Assembly (NCBI GenBank): GCA_039111635.1
Contig: JBCAQO010000010.1
Span: forward strand, 1,736,001 to 1,800,000
Reading direction: 5' to 3'
Origin: Heterobasidion occidentale
Taxonomy: Eukaryota > Basidiomycota > Agaricomycetes > Russulales > Bondarzewiaceae
DNA: 64,000 nucleotides
Position numbers and translations under genes: made by a program
Part shown: positions 35,118-47,124 of the stretch, one piece after another
Numbering within the stretch: the stretch's first letter is position 1
Layout of the letters: each line of letters starts with the position of its first letter
Notes under the pieces: generated by a model
Told to the model about the DNA's origin: nothing
Seen by the model: the letters and a program-made list of their open reading frames with translations, nothing else
Databases searched by the model: none

Positions 35118-36267
35118 GATCGTTGTCTGTCGTAGAGTTTGGGCTTAGAGCGATGAGGGACGTGACCGATTATGGAGGTCGCTTTCGCGTCCAAATCAGC
35201 ATGTCACACTACCGTGACTGTGTGAACTGATTTATAACCTTAGAAAGACCAAGTTTGAACAGTTTCATAGAGAACCGTAGACGAGAACAAGGCACACCGT
35301 CGCTTCGCTCCGGCGCCTTGCTCTTGCTTTTGTAGTCAAACTGTAATGTCTGGTTCGTGTCGGCCACGTTGACATCTTTTATACATTGTCGTACAGTTGT
35401 CGTACAGACTGATATATATATAATGTCCTACTTATGGATAAATTTGCCAGTTTCAACACCACATCGTCTTAAGAGGAAGTTGTCCTATGTATAGATAATT
35501 TTGCCATTTTCTGCTCGACGACGTCTTATCTTTCTGTCCGTTTTCGTCCTATATAGGAAAGCTTTGTCTCATATGGTCAGATATGATCTCGTCTTTGAGG
35601 GTCGTTATCTCACTCTTGCTTTCAGCCTTGCACTGAGGGGCTCTTTAGTCACCCTCTTGCTTGCCTCTTGCGCTGAGGAGCTCTGCAATCACTTGGATGA
35701 TCACTGTGTGACCGTTTGCGGTATCTGTGGCCCTCCTCGCTCTCGCTCAGTCGCTGAGGAGCTATGTGGTTGGCCGGTGAGGTGCCATCTCAACTTCATA
35801 CCACAACCGTCTGTGGAGCTGTAAAGAGCGCTGGCAGTGCGGGAGCGACACAGCCACCGATCTGAACGGCCCAATACAGGAAATCTTTACTGGAAATGAA
35901 ATGCCTCATAGGAGAGCGTGTAGAGAGCCATATGCGGCAATGGTTTCTTATATTAGAAACCATTGACAGGATCAGACAGGGGCAGCGAGATCAACGAGGG
36001 CGAGACCAAATAACAGTACACAAAATGTGGAGGTTTGCGTTATATAGTAACGACACATGAATGCATGAAGCGCTACCTTCGAACATCGAAGCCTGTCATG
36101 TCTGCAAAAACGACATTTTCCCCCGCCCATGTACATACAAATCTTCTCTGATTCATCGCTCCCTTACTCACTGTGCTCATGCTTGCCCCGCACTGGCGCA
36201 TGCACATGATCAAATACTAGTTTCGCTTGGTGGTGTATATGGCGGTCCCGGAGATTGGGCAGAGCTT
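35118..36267. other. Intergenic, no gene seen
   Basis: About 1.15 kb. The plus-strand open frame at 35501-35824 has no family features. There is AT-rich sequence around 35390-35430 and a hairpin at 35938-35965. Confidence 0.45.
35938..35965. repeat. Perfect 11-bp inverted repeat (hairpin)
   Basis: CAATGGTTTCT and AGAAACCATTG around a 6-nt TATATT loop. It is followed by mixed sequence rather than a T tract. It could be a small structured element or chance. Confidence 0.75.
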
Positions 36268-37270
36268 TCATGCGACGCGATCAGCGTTCGGGAGGCGCCC
36301 GCTCGAGCCTACGGAGGCATATTGGCCATGAAAGTTTGGGAATTTCCGTGGACGCCGTTGAGTCCACGCAAAAACAAAAATTAAGGAGATTGGAACCAGT
36401 AACACGAACGTGCAACCAGTGCGGACGATTTGATCTTGGGAACTCCACAGCCACAAGAAGTCCTAGATACGAGTATGAATTATCAAGCGTTTGAATCGTA
36501 AAGGCACGTCTTACCGATTGCCCCGACCGAAGTTGCGACACCGATGCAAACAAAGGGATACGCAATCAACACTAGCGTGCAGCAGATACGTGAACGGATG
36601 CCATGAGCGTCTGCAACATTATGTGTTAGACAACGAACAACTGCAATGCTACATTGGCCATGTACCTCACAGAACCAGCTTGCAGTACACTTTGACATGA
36701 CGAATAACATGGTAGACCCAACAATAAGACCACCTAAGGTGAGACCGAATGCCAGGAGGAGACAGATGTATGACCCGCGGGTATTATAGTTGAGTATACT
36801 CCCCACGGGTGGGGTCGTCGTCGCAAATGAGGCAGTAGCGCTCAGGAGTAGTCCTGCCTGGCACATGAGAAAAATCATGAGAAAAATCCCTACATGTGAG
36901 ATTTCAAGCCACTCACGACAACGGTGATGGTGGTTATCCTTGCCGATAAGCGATCTTTGTTCGCTGTCCAAATCTCTTCATGGGCTACACATATGTCCCA
37001 GACGCGCTCAAGATCAGGATGTCCGAGGGAGATCAGGCAAAGGGTCTTGATTGCAAACCTGAGAATGATAGAGAAGGGGGAGATGACATGGAACTCGAGC
37101 TTCCAGTGGTCAGGCATATTACGATCCTGCGAAGGAGGTGAGAAATACTGAATAATGTTCCAATATGAGTGCGCCGGATCATCATGGGCATCGTATTGAG
37201 GTTTGGACATCGGCATGACGGAAGCACGTAGTGTCCTTCGAGAGAGAACGTCGTCGGGAGGCGTATACAT
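36268..37270 (-). CDS. Multi-TM membrane protein, tandem paralogue A
   Basis: Family unknown to me. The N-terminal soluble part has a conserved RNMPDHWKLEF...ISLGHPDLERVWDICVAHEEIW. At least four hydrophobic segments follow, in separate exons: a helix with ITTITVV, QAGLLLSATASFATTTPPVGS, YICLLLAFGLTLGGLIVGS and ICCTLVLIAYPFVCIGVAT, and the C-terminal CTFVLLVPISLIFVFAWTQR. Introns use ordinary GT-AG ends. The stop is TGA at 36268-36270. The order of helices and the intervening motifs match paralogue B (38313-39221), so the pair arose by tandem duplication. Probably a plasma- or endomembrane protein; no catalytic motif seen. Confidence 0.65.
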
Positions 37271-38312
37271 ATTGACGCTCCCCGACAGAATCTTCTAGGT
37301 ATATGTACCATGCGAATCCATAACCTCCACACATATTTTAACATATGTATAGATAGATAGATTTGAATGTGGATGCTCACTGAACACCCCATCACGGCAA
37401 CGGAGAGCTGGACACTCTCAAGAACGTGTATCACACCCTTCTAGCGCATTGAAGGTTGTCAGTGGAGCCGGAATGTGCTCGGAATTAATGAAGGTGGCTG
37501 GAAGCCAGGTTCTAGCCCAGCCGCGCATGCGAGTATGCAACATAACACTCACCAGGCTTCATAGTGCCCTTTCTCGCCGCTCTTTAATATCACACTTTGG
37601 TGATGCCATCAAAAGATGGAGTCTCGCTTTGCATGAATATAGCTAGGATTGGCATATAGTAGGAAAGTCGAGCGCGTGAATACACGTCTTAGGTGATCGA
37701 ACACCTTCGAACACATTGTATATGCTCGGATTCCATGCAACACGCACTAGCGGAGCTTGATCTGTCTCGAGTTACTTGAGCGTCTGATATCGCACATACT
37801 GATTGTGATTCCGGGGCAATAAGATCGCCTGCGTTCAACGTGCGCGTACACATCCCTTCCAAATGATTGAAATTGCCACGAGACATTCGAACGTTTCGGA
37901 AGGGCGATAGCGTCATGCTTATGATAGACCTCTGGAATTTCATCACCTTCAATTTGATGAGGACCCATTGGCAACATGAGAAGAGAGAACGGCGCACCAC
38001 GAGTTCAACGCAATCCACATTTCGATTTCTCGTGAGGACCGAGGGAAGCCTGAGGTTAGCGTTCATGAAGTCGTCCCATTGAAGGGGTACGACCGATGAG
38101 CCATGGTTGCATGCGATAAAGATGCTGGAGCCCTCATATCTGGTACTGCAGCGCGGTGATCCATGAAAGGGAGTGAATAACGACGACGGAAGACATGAAC
38201 GAATAGAATGAACATTGATAAGGAAATCCGAGAGTCGTGTGGAGATGCCCAACTTCCATAACCATACTCAACCTGTCCAAAATCGGAAAAGGTTGCCAAG
38301 AACAAGACACCA
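37271..38312. other. Interval between the two membrane-protein paralogues
   Basis: About 1 kb. A 187-codon minus-strand frame (37689-38252) lacks recognisable motifs and is rejected as a gene. It may be eroded sequence from the duplication. Confidence 0.4.
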
Positions 38313-39221
38313 TCAGCAATTTGAAGATTGATCATGAGAGGGCGGGGAACCCAGAAACCGCTGAGTCCATGAAAAAACAAAAACTAGCGACACTGGAATA
38401 AGCAACACGACCTCGAAGCCAATTCGGAAAAGTTGGTCTTCAGAATTCCACGCAGCCATGAGAAACCCTTGGTACGAAAGCGCCATCACTAAGTTGTCAG
38501 GGATAGTGTATGGGCATGACTTACCTATTGCCCCGATCGAAGTCGCGACACCGATACAAACAAAAGGGTACGCAAGCAACGTCAGTGTGCAGCAGATGGA
38601 TGAGCGAGATCCATGAGCGTCTGCGATGTGGCCCGTCAGTTAATGAATGCCTGAGCTATTGCAGGACACCCACGTCGCGGAAATACCTTGCAGAGCATTT
38701 TGTCAAGCCGAACAGTAATGCAGAACCGACAACGAGGCCACCCAAGGTAAGACCAAATGCTAAGAGGAGACACATGTATGGCTCGCGCGCATTGTAGTTG
38801 AGCATACTCCCCACAGGTGGATCAGAAGTCACGAATGACGCGATAGAGCCAAGGAGCAATCCTGCCTGAAATAATGAAGAATAGGGATCATGAGAAACCA
38901 CGCCGTTTGAAATTTGAAGCTACTCACGACAACGGTAATGGTAGATATCCTGTTCAATACCCGGTCTTTACTTTCCTCCCAAATCTCTTCCTGTCCTAGA
39001 CATATGTTCCACACGCCCTCAAGGTCGTTATGTCCAAGAGAGATCGTGCATAGAGTCATGAAAGCAAACTTGAGGATGGTAGAGAGGGGATATACGACCT
39101 GGAACTCGACCTTCCAGTGGTCAGGCATACGCCGATTCTGCAAAAGAGGTAGAGACTGCTGATTGTGGCTCCAGCAGTTGTGCATTGGGTCACCAGAGGC
39201 ACCGCACTGAGGATGAAGCAT
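38313..39221 (-). CDS. Multi-TM membrane protein, tandem paralogue B
   Basis: Paralogue of the preceding gene, with the same order of blocks. RRMPDHWKVEFQVVYPLSTI leads to ISLGHNDLEGVWNICLGQEEIW, then ISTITVV, QAGLLLGSIASFV, MCLLLAFGLTLGGLVVGSAL, LLAYPFVCIGVATSIGAIG and FEVVLLIPVSLVFVFSWTQR. The introns fall at the same places. The near-invariant blocks (LLLAFGLTLGGL, AYPFVCIGVATS) suggest selection on both copies. The start at 39221 (MLHPQCGASG) is the best available ATG but is not certain. Function unknown; four to five membrane helices predicted by eye. Confidence 0.65.
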
Positions 39222-40060
39222 TGGTTTGAAAGCACGCAGTAGTCTTCAAGAGGTTGTTGGCAGGAGGTGGACACATATGGACGCTCGCTGATCCCTGAAA
39301 TATATACAGTACCTTCACGAATCCTTGACTTGCGCGTATGTTTCCACTCAATAATTTTGGATTTGGTTGCCCGCAGTGCTGCACACCGTGCCCTACATCC
39401 TGCTCCATCACCGCGACCGAATTTGGCCACTAAAGTGCCGCCGGAGATGCTTGGAATAGAATTGAGTGGCTGGAAGCTAGGTTCTAGCCTGCTCACTGGA
39501 TACATGAGTAGTGCATACCTCATCAGACACGAGAAATGTGATACAAATCCTCATTCGCTTCAGCAGGCTCCACATGATTGCTCCAGTATCTTTCACACGT
39601 CTGGCCTCGAGTGCGAGAGCTCGAAGTGGACAGGCTGGCAATACATGACGCACCTGTCTCATATTATCGGAAATTAAACCTCGATCGGTGCAGCATGGGG
39701 AGACCGAGCGCGAATTCCAGGCGATGCAGTCGGCTTGAAGGCTGACTTGAAAACCCTACTAGGGATGATGAGTGACGTGAACGGCTTCAAACGGGGTGAC
39801 CCAAACCCCGAACATCGAGTCGGCGGCTTATAGTGAAACTCGAATACGATGGCATGACTATATGACGTCGATCGACTAGAGTCTCCCGGCCAGGTAGCCA
39901 CAGGCTACTTACTCATCGAGAGCAGGACACAAGTGGCTTGAGTATGCAGACAAAGCAAATGAGATGGATGTGTTGATACACTTGCAGTAAATCTGAACGA
40001 TACAACATGAGGCTCGCGGACCAGTCAATTCCAAGCTCCGGGTTGATGACTCTACACCTC
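39222..40060. other. Intergenic, no gene seen
   Basis: About 840 nt between the start of paralogue B and the 3' end of eIF2-beta. Open frames are short and lack motifs. Confidence 0.45.
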
Positions 40061-41268
40061 TTAACCAGTCTTGTTTTTGCTTCTCCTCCCCACCTGGGCC
40101 TGGAAACCGCTCTTGATCGCGTTCACGGATCGTCTTGAGCCGCAAGACTCACACGACATGAAGAAAATACGGTTCTCCTTCGTGAGAAGAGTGTCGGGAG
40201 ACTTGCAGGTCTTGCAGGTGAGGTATTCAACTGAGTCCCAAACGCGTTAGTTGCGCAAAACAAGGAATATCGGATATTCAACTCACGGATGTATCTTCTC
40301 AACACATTCTCGATCTGCTTTTGTTGGAAGCGACCTCTGATGACAAGCCGACCGGAACCATCAACGGAACCGGTGGTACCCAATTCAGCAAACAGATATT
40401 GAATGACATGTTCCGGCTGCCGATGCATCCGTTTGCAGATATCTGATATGTTTGCGAAAATGGACTTTTTGTTGCCTTCGCGATGAATGGAAGGGGGTGC
40501 TATGGTGTATCGCTTGCCACCCGAGGTGAGAAGACCCGGGTTGGAGACGTGAAGTGAGTTGTAGAAGCGAGAGAGGAGCTCAGGATAGAAATAGTCGCGG
40601 TCACTGCTAAGCCAAGGCTCGTTGCCCGCGTCGATGTCGGTCGGTGCTTCCCCACGCGCGAATGGATCGTCACCAAGTTCTGCTTCGTCGATGTCATTGA
40701 AGTGTTCCCCGTCATCGCCTTCCTCTTCATCATCGGCGCCATCCTTGGCTTTCGACTCATTGAGCTCCTTCTCAAACGCCTCAAGATCGAAAGCGGCCTT
40801 CTTCTTGGAAGATTTCTTTTTCTTCTTGAGGTCTGAGAAATCGAGGTCTTCGGTGACCGGAGCGCCGACTGGTGTGGACGTGCCAGAGCCTTCCTCGCCC
40901 TAAGAGAGTAAGAAACACCTATAGACGCACATTGCTGTATAGATATGATGGATACATACAAGATCGAGCGGGATCGCCTTCTTCTTTTTCTTCTTCTTCT
41001 CCCCAAGCAATGCAGCGAAGTCATCATCCTCTTTGACCTCCTTCAGCTCAAGTTCCTCATCAGCACCGATGCCATTGGCCTTCATCTGCTCGTGAACAGT
41101 CTTCGGTCCCAAATCAACTGCATCTCCGTTAGCGGCGGTGTCTTCGATGACGGCGGGTGCAGGGGTGGTAGGGTCTGCGTCCGCGCCAAGGGGGTCCTCT
41201 GAGAACGCGACTTGCTTCTTCTTGCTGCGTTTCTTCAGCGAGGGGTCAAATAAGGGTTCCTCTGACAT
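40061..41268 (-). CDS. SUI3: Translation initiation factor eIF2 subunit beta
   Basis: eIF2-beta is part of the eIF2-GTP-Met-tRNAi ternary complex and contacts eIF5 and eIF2B. Three exons, 41268-40960, 40899-40287 and 40230-40061, give 363 residues. The N-terminal half carries the family's lysine blocks ([26 protein letters not shown]) that bind eIF5/eIF2B. The C-terminal domain starts near [19 protein letters not shown], with [17 protein letters not shown] and [16 protein letters not shown]. It ends with the zinc-binding CKTC...CESC ([30 protein letters not shown]). Length and order match fungal Sui3. The gene is divergent from ATP synthase gamma, with only about 230 nt between start codons. 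Confidence 0.93.
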
Positions 41269-41499
41269 TTCGTCGTTAACGCAGTACACAGAATTGCGAG
41301 TGTCGGTGTGTGTAGGCAAACGTCGAGGACGGCAGCAGCGGTGATGATCGAGTCAAGGCTGACTGAGGTAATCATGGTTCAAGCGGAGCTTCAAAAGACG
41401 GCGCCAGCGGGAACACAAGCCTGGTTTCGCCGACGCAGACAGCGACGAAACATTTCCATTTCTCCTCTCCACAAACTCCCTTTCCTTCCATCTATCGCC

Positions 41500-42674
41500 A
41501 TGCTTGCTCGGCGCACCGTCGCACGCCTCGCTGCACAGCCCTCAACGCTGGGCGCCGCGCCCCCGAGCGCGCGTAACATGGCCACGCTTCGTGAGATCGA
41601 GTTGCGCTTGAAGTCCGTCAAGAACATCGAGAAAATCACGAAAGTATGTATAATCCTTACACATACCTTGTCTTATAGATTTAAGAATAAACGCACCTGT
41701 AGTCGATGAAAATGATTGCCTCGACTAAGTTGGCCAAGGCCCAGCGCGCCATGCAGAACGGCAAGCAGTACGGTATTGCCAACTCGGGTATGTTCGGAGC
41801 ATGTTACGAAGTCAGACACGTTTATGTTGAATCCTGCGGTAGAGATCTTTCAAAACACCACTCCGGAGTCGGCTCCGAAGCGCACGCTGTTCCTTGTCGT
41901 TTCTTCCGACAAGGGCCTCTGCGGAGGCATTCATTCGTCTGTGACGAAGGAAACCCGTCGTGCTATCGCTAACGGCCAGCACGGTGCTCAGTCCGACTCC
42001 CCAATCATGGTCATTGGTGATAAGCCGAAGGCTCAGCTGTCTCGCACCCTCCCTGAGAACCTCACCCTAACCTTCAACCAAATTGGTCGTGATATCCCTA
42101 CGTTTGCGGATGCTGCGGGTGTCGCGGACCTCATTGTCAAGAGTGGCGCTCAGTACGACGCCATCGCCATCGTACACAACAAGTTCGTGTCGGCAATCTC
42201 GTATGAGCCTGCTGTCGTTGAGATCCTGGCCGAGGACCTTCTCAAGGAATCGCGTAAGCCATTTCTTGTCATCATCTGAATTAGTGCTTTACACCACTCT
42301 TTTCGACAGCCGGCTTCAAAGCATACGAGATGGAAGACGATGTCACAAAGGACCTTGCCGAGTTCTCTTTGGCAAACGCTATCTACGCGGCTCTCACCGA
42401 AGCTCACGCATGCGAACAGAGTGCTCGGTAAGTATCTCTGTGTCTTTAGATCGCACCTTCTGTCTCACCCTTCTTTCGCATTTAAGTCGTAATGCCATGG
42501 ACAACGCCTCCAAAAACGCGACCGACATGATCTCGTCTCTGCAGATGCAGTACAATCGTGGACGACAAGCTGCTATCACGAATGAGCTTGTTGATATCAT
42601 CACTGGTTTGTGCCCGTCTGCTTTTACATTTACGTTGCCTAACGGGTAGCGCTGTAGGTGCGAGCGCTCTTTAA
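41500..42674 (+). CDS. ATP3: Mitochondrial F1 ATP synthase subunit gamma
   Basis: Gamma is the central rotor shaft of F1. The presequence [15 protein letters not shown] is rich in Arg and Ala. The mature part begins [20 protein letters not shown], then (after intron 41644-41702) [17 protein letters not shown], which is the conserved N-terminal helix. [19 protein letters not shown] is the family signature. The C-terminal helix reads [20 protein letters not shown], then [20 protein letters not shown], the gamma-subunit C-terminal signature. A final intron leaves a last exon coding only GASAL and the TAA (42672-42674). About five introns, all GT-AG. No oddities. The gene shares a short divergent promoter with eIF2-beta. 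Confidence 0.95.
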
Positions 42675-43323
42675 GCTGGGAATGACTTGTCGGGGAGAAC
42701 CTATCTTCGTTTCGGCGTAATGTGCCGCTGCCTGCACCCCTGTCACGTAGCGGGTAGAAGAATCATTCAGTTTTTATCACATGGTCCTTCTAAGTGTATC
42801 GCACAGCCTTGCCAATCAAAGTAGTTTGACCTGTCTCTCATTCACTCTACTGAAATGTGTTTGCGAACAGCTTGACATATTAAGCAGCACGGTCAGTGTC
42901 GATTCCTTTCCTGGTAACCGTGTATACATACTTACTCACTCCCAGAAACTATCTTTCTCATGCTTGTTATAGGTGAACGTCACATGGTTTGAGACTTTAC
43001 TTCCCAGTCCACACAGTATCCTTCCGAAGACGCACTGCTTTCAAACATTGGACTTGTTTGTATGCAGCGCCTCTTCATCCAACGCCTCAGTCTCGTGTCG
43101 ATGACAGATACCTTTGGTATAGTAGCAGGTCATGCGATGATTTGTTCTTCCTAGAACAGTTCTGATCACCTCGAGCGCGTCTGCCGCACTTCCAAATTCA
43201 AATAACGAAGCTGTGCTATTTGGACTCCAATGGCCTTTACAAAGAACTCAGCTCGGCGTCCTAGATTCTCATTGCAAGCCCTTCTCCACTGCCCTCCATC
43301 ACTGTCTGTCACTGCCCGCTGTA
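42675..43323. other. Intergenic, no gene seen
   Basis: About 650 nt between ATP3 and the first WW-domain gene. No ORF with family features. It contains the ATP3 3' end and the upstream region of the WW gene. Confidence 0.45.
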
Positions 43324-46288
43324 ATGACTCTCAGTACCAGAGTGATCATTCGTTTGTTCCTCGACTTGGTGCTCGGCCAGACACGAAAGGCCTGTAGACT
43401 CGCAGCGAGGCGGTTCCTCTACATGTGCCTTTCGTGCAGGCTACACATGTCTGCCTTGTTGTCGTATCTGTCTCGAGCCTTGCGAGTAGGAGCGAGGAGT
43501 CCTCGCGGTGATTCACCACCTGCAGAGCCGCATAGAGACCACGGCCTCATTCCGTTGCATTCCGAAGCTGTAATTTCATCTCTTGCATACAGGGTTCCTG
43601 CCCCTCAGGCTCCCGCAGAAGAGATCGCTCACGGCGCTTACGATAGTCGTAGCGCTCGATCGAGCGCTGAAGACGTTATCGTGCCTTCCCTCTGCCCTCC
43701 TCCTGCGGTGCACACAAATCGCGATCGTCCTGGCTTGCCGACTACCGCCAACATCATCCATCGCACGCCTTCGAGACATAGAACGTTGGATATCATCCTG
43801 GATAACAGCGAAGAAATCGAGAGAGAGAATAGACCTCGTTCCTGTGCCAATCCCGACTCGCGACCGCCTGAATACGCTGGTAGTGGTTCTCTCACCCCAT
43901 GTTCTGGCAACGAGACGGTAGCTCCCTCACTCGTCGAATTGGACAAGGCTGAGGAGGTTCTCGAAATTTCTGTGAAAGCGATCCACTCAGAAAATGTGCG
44001 ACGGTGGGACCGAGACATTTTCATGTACGTCACTCTCTACGCCTTACATGCTGAATTTTTGTGAAACCTAGTGCGGCTTACAGCGCAAAAAATGCACCGA
44101 AAACGAATCAATGTGTCTTACTGAGTCCTTTCCCCGGGTTCTTGTGCGTGATTCGTTCTTGAACGTATCCCTGTCTCCACTATCTTCTCATACATTATCC
44201 TAGCAATCATACCAAAAGCGAAACTGATTGGATATCCTACGTGAATCCGGACGGATCCAGATATTTCTTCAACGAGGACAAGGTACGTTCGCCTTGACAG
44301 CCTTGTTCACGATGATGCGATTGAAGCATATTCCTTCAGCGTGTCTACACGGACGCAGATCCTGGTGAACCGGACTCCCAAAGACATCAAGGGATGATTT
44401 GCGCTATCCAGAAGATCGATTGCATTGTAGAATCCTCGAACGTGTCATTTCAGGATCCCGATCTCGTTCTTGAATTGCTCGATGAAGAAGACGGAAAACA
44501 AAAGTGGGGTTATTATTTCGCTGATCACCAGCATGGCATCATATTTTGGCCAGAAGCCTTCGACATCGCGGACGCTGTCGGTGAACTCGGATTCAACCCA
44601 CCAGAAGCGGTTCTAAGTGAGTACTCGGTGACTTTTGATACGTTTTTGTTGTTAAACTCTCATCAATGTATCATCTAGAGCACGAACTACAAGCTTGGTA
44701 TTGGTAAGTGTCTGAATCCTTTCGAATGCCCATTTTGTCTGATTTGATGATGGCTAGGTCTCATTGTTCCCTTTTCCCCCGTGCTGCAAAAGAATTCGCG
44801 CGAGCCAACGTTGAGGGAGTCTGCATTGAACTTAGGAACGGGATACTTGGTAGCTTACCCCTCTCCTCTCCCACTCTAATCAATCTTATGCAACTACGGC
44901 TAGATCAGATGCTGTCCTCCGCATCGCTTGCGCCGTATTCGATTGACAACTGCAAGACAATGTTAGAAACGTTGACGTACTGGAGAGGTTCGTTCCCACA
45001 TAACTCCCACTTGAACTTAGCCCTCTACCCACAAGTCTCAAATAAAGATGTATCAACGTTTGACGATGGCATAGCCATATACGTTAGTGAGTGAAACATA
45101 ATCCAGCAGAAAGCTGAAACCAATTGGTTGATAACCTGATATGCGTAGCTCGCTTGCAGTCCTTCTTTGGTACAGTTGGTTTGCCTCAGGATACATACCA
45201 TAGCTGATGTTTTTTCCAAGCCCATGCAAGGTTTCTTCACTGTCATGGGGAAATAGGCGCGCGGTTAGATCCGACTCAGTCGCTGTACGGCCCACGTCGC
45301 GAAAAGCATACTTGGCCATTTCGTGTGCTATCTTTACTTCTCTTCAAGAGGGCAGAGGACCGCTTTCGTACGCTCAGCTCAGTCACGATGGACAACATCT
45401 TGGCCCAGTCTACTTGGACTCCATTTATTGCGAACGAACTAACTCATTGGGATGTTGTTAATCGTCAAGTGCAGTAGAATTCACTCTTTTGAAGTGTATA
45501 ACTTACTGACATTGTACGTAGTGCATGCAGCTTCTGGCGGGAAACATCGCATCTCTTGCTGTCCCATCGGTCATAGAGGCCATCAACAATAATAACTCGA
45601 ACAGTCCGATCTCAGACTTTGCAGTCCGGTCTGCATCGAATATCACCGGCAATGACTTTTTTCCGCAGTGGACACTTGCTCAAATACTGAGCGCGTTATC
45701 GACGTTTTGCGTGATATCATCTGTAGCATATGGATTCTTCCTGAGAGAGCTATATCGACCTGGATTCCGGACGGACCTAGGATAATTGGTGAGCCTAGCA
45801 TGCGTCGAGCCCATTCCTTTGAACTGAACCTTGACGCCCTAAAAGACGGCGTTCTTTCGGTCTCAAAGACAGAACCCCGGATTTTTCTTCAAAGATTTGG
45901 AGCTTGTCGCAGTTCTGCACCGCATGCCTTTTGCGTGTATGGTTTGGGGGTGAGTCTTCTAGCAGTACGCTTTTCGTTTGGATTCTGATATACCTATAGT
46001 GCTGTGCTATCTGCCCTTTCTTTTGCCTGTTGGAGCTTCGAAAACAAGGATTCGCTTACAATAGCCTTATTCGTGACCGCGACATTGTTGACGGTAGGTT
46101 CTATCATGGTTTGGTGGCGGGTGAAGCACCCGGGGCAGATCGACGCCTGCTTATCGCAGATGCAAGCGGGCACGAGGAGCTTAAGCGGTTTGTGTGTGGC
46201 TGCGAGTCGAGTGAGATACCGCTGCCATTCGAATGCTGTTCATACGGGCGCGGAGATGAGTAGGGCGTTTGTTGAACGACAGGTGTAA
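43324..46288 (+). CDS. WW-domain membrane protein, tandem copy 1
   Basis: An Agaricomycete family with an N-terminal WW domain and C-terminal helices; its function is not known to me. The first exon (start MTLSTRVIIRLFLDL) encodes about 240 residues, Ser/Pro-rich. The WW domain is in exons at about 44225-44370 (DWISYVNPDGSRYFFNEDK, RVYTDADP). A second tryptophan module follows (KWGYYFADHQHGIIFW), then QAWYWSHCSLFPRA. The C-terminal membrane part reads CMQLLAGNIASLAVPSVIEA, QILSALSTFCVISSVAYGFF, ELVAVLHRMPFACMVWG and ALSFACWSF...VKHPGQI. Stop at 46288. Frames are consistent if short introns are assumed; the start and the 45.0-45.5 kb exon ends are approximate. Tandem with copy 2. Confidence 0.7.
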
Positions 46289-46483
46289 CTTCTCCTCGTG
46301 TTGCTTCATTTAAAACTTGCCGCGACCGGGTACAAGAGAGTCATATAGTTACTTGGTGCATCTTTCGCACACAGACTAGCAGAGACTCCACTCCGTATAA
46401 AATGTGACCGTAGTCCCCCTGCTGGCCGGCCCGGCCCGGGGCACTTACTCTTTGTCATACATGACTGCATGACTCTCCAGTGA

Positions 46484-46712
46484 CTCTCAGTAAAAACGGA
46501 AATTCAAGTGAACGTCATGCCCTGTCAAAAAATTGGTATTTTGTCATGTATCCGTCATGAAAGCAGTGCAGAAGTCGTGTGAAAGTCGTGTCCAATTTTG
46601 GCAGTTTATGACTTGTGCATCACTTTTTGCGCCACTTTCTTGACGGAAACATGACAAAATACCAATTTTTGACTGAGCTTGACAATCACTTGAATTCCGT
46701 TTTTACTGAGAG
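46484..46712. mobile_element. 229-bp hairpin MITE-like element
   Basis: The left end CTCTCAGTAAAAACGGAAAT is repeated as a reverse complement at the right end (ATTCCGTTTTTACTGAGAG). The similarity continues inward for roughly 75 nt per arm, including TTGGTATTTTGTCATGT and CCGTCA. Both ends are flanked by TGA, consistent with a 3-bp target duplication. It has no coding capacity. It lies between the two WW-domain genes and could fold into one long hairpin. Confidence 0.8.
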
Positions 46713-47124
46713 TGATTCTCCTTCCGACTCAACGCCAACCCAGCTCAACCCAGCTCACTGCAGTGCCTGCACAGCTAACTTCTATGTGCGGAAGCCAGAA
46801 CCTGTTTCTTCTCGCTAAAGTAAGGTTAGCTCAACCGACTTTAGTGTTCATTCTTCCATCTGAAAATCATCACAAGACACGTGGAAACCTGCTGTTGAAG
46901 TTGTTTCATACGATGTTCACAGCTGAACATGCTGTTGCAACGAGCTACAAGGCCTGGACCTCTTATGATACAAGTAGATGCCTACTGCTTCGTGACGGCG
47001 TTTTCTCGCTCGATTCATATACCTTAACTGTGCCTGTAAGTTCGTCTTTTTGCAAGTACGCCTTTACCCCCGTATCACGCACTCGAGGGCCGACACATCC
47101 AACCACGTAAACTTGGCTGTCAAC

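Noticed and set aside
35501..35824. Plus-strand open frame with internal repeats of GCTGAGGAGCT
   Set aside because: Low-complexity partial repeats, no family signature, isolated from other exons.
37689..38252. 187-codon minus-strand open frame between the membrane paralogues
   Set aside because: No hydrophobic segments or motifs matching either neighbour; probably chance or eroded sequence.
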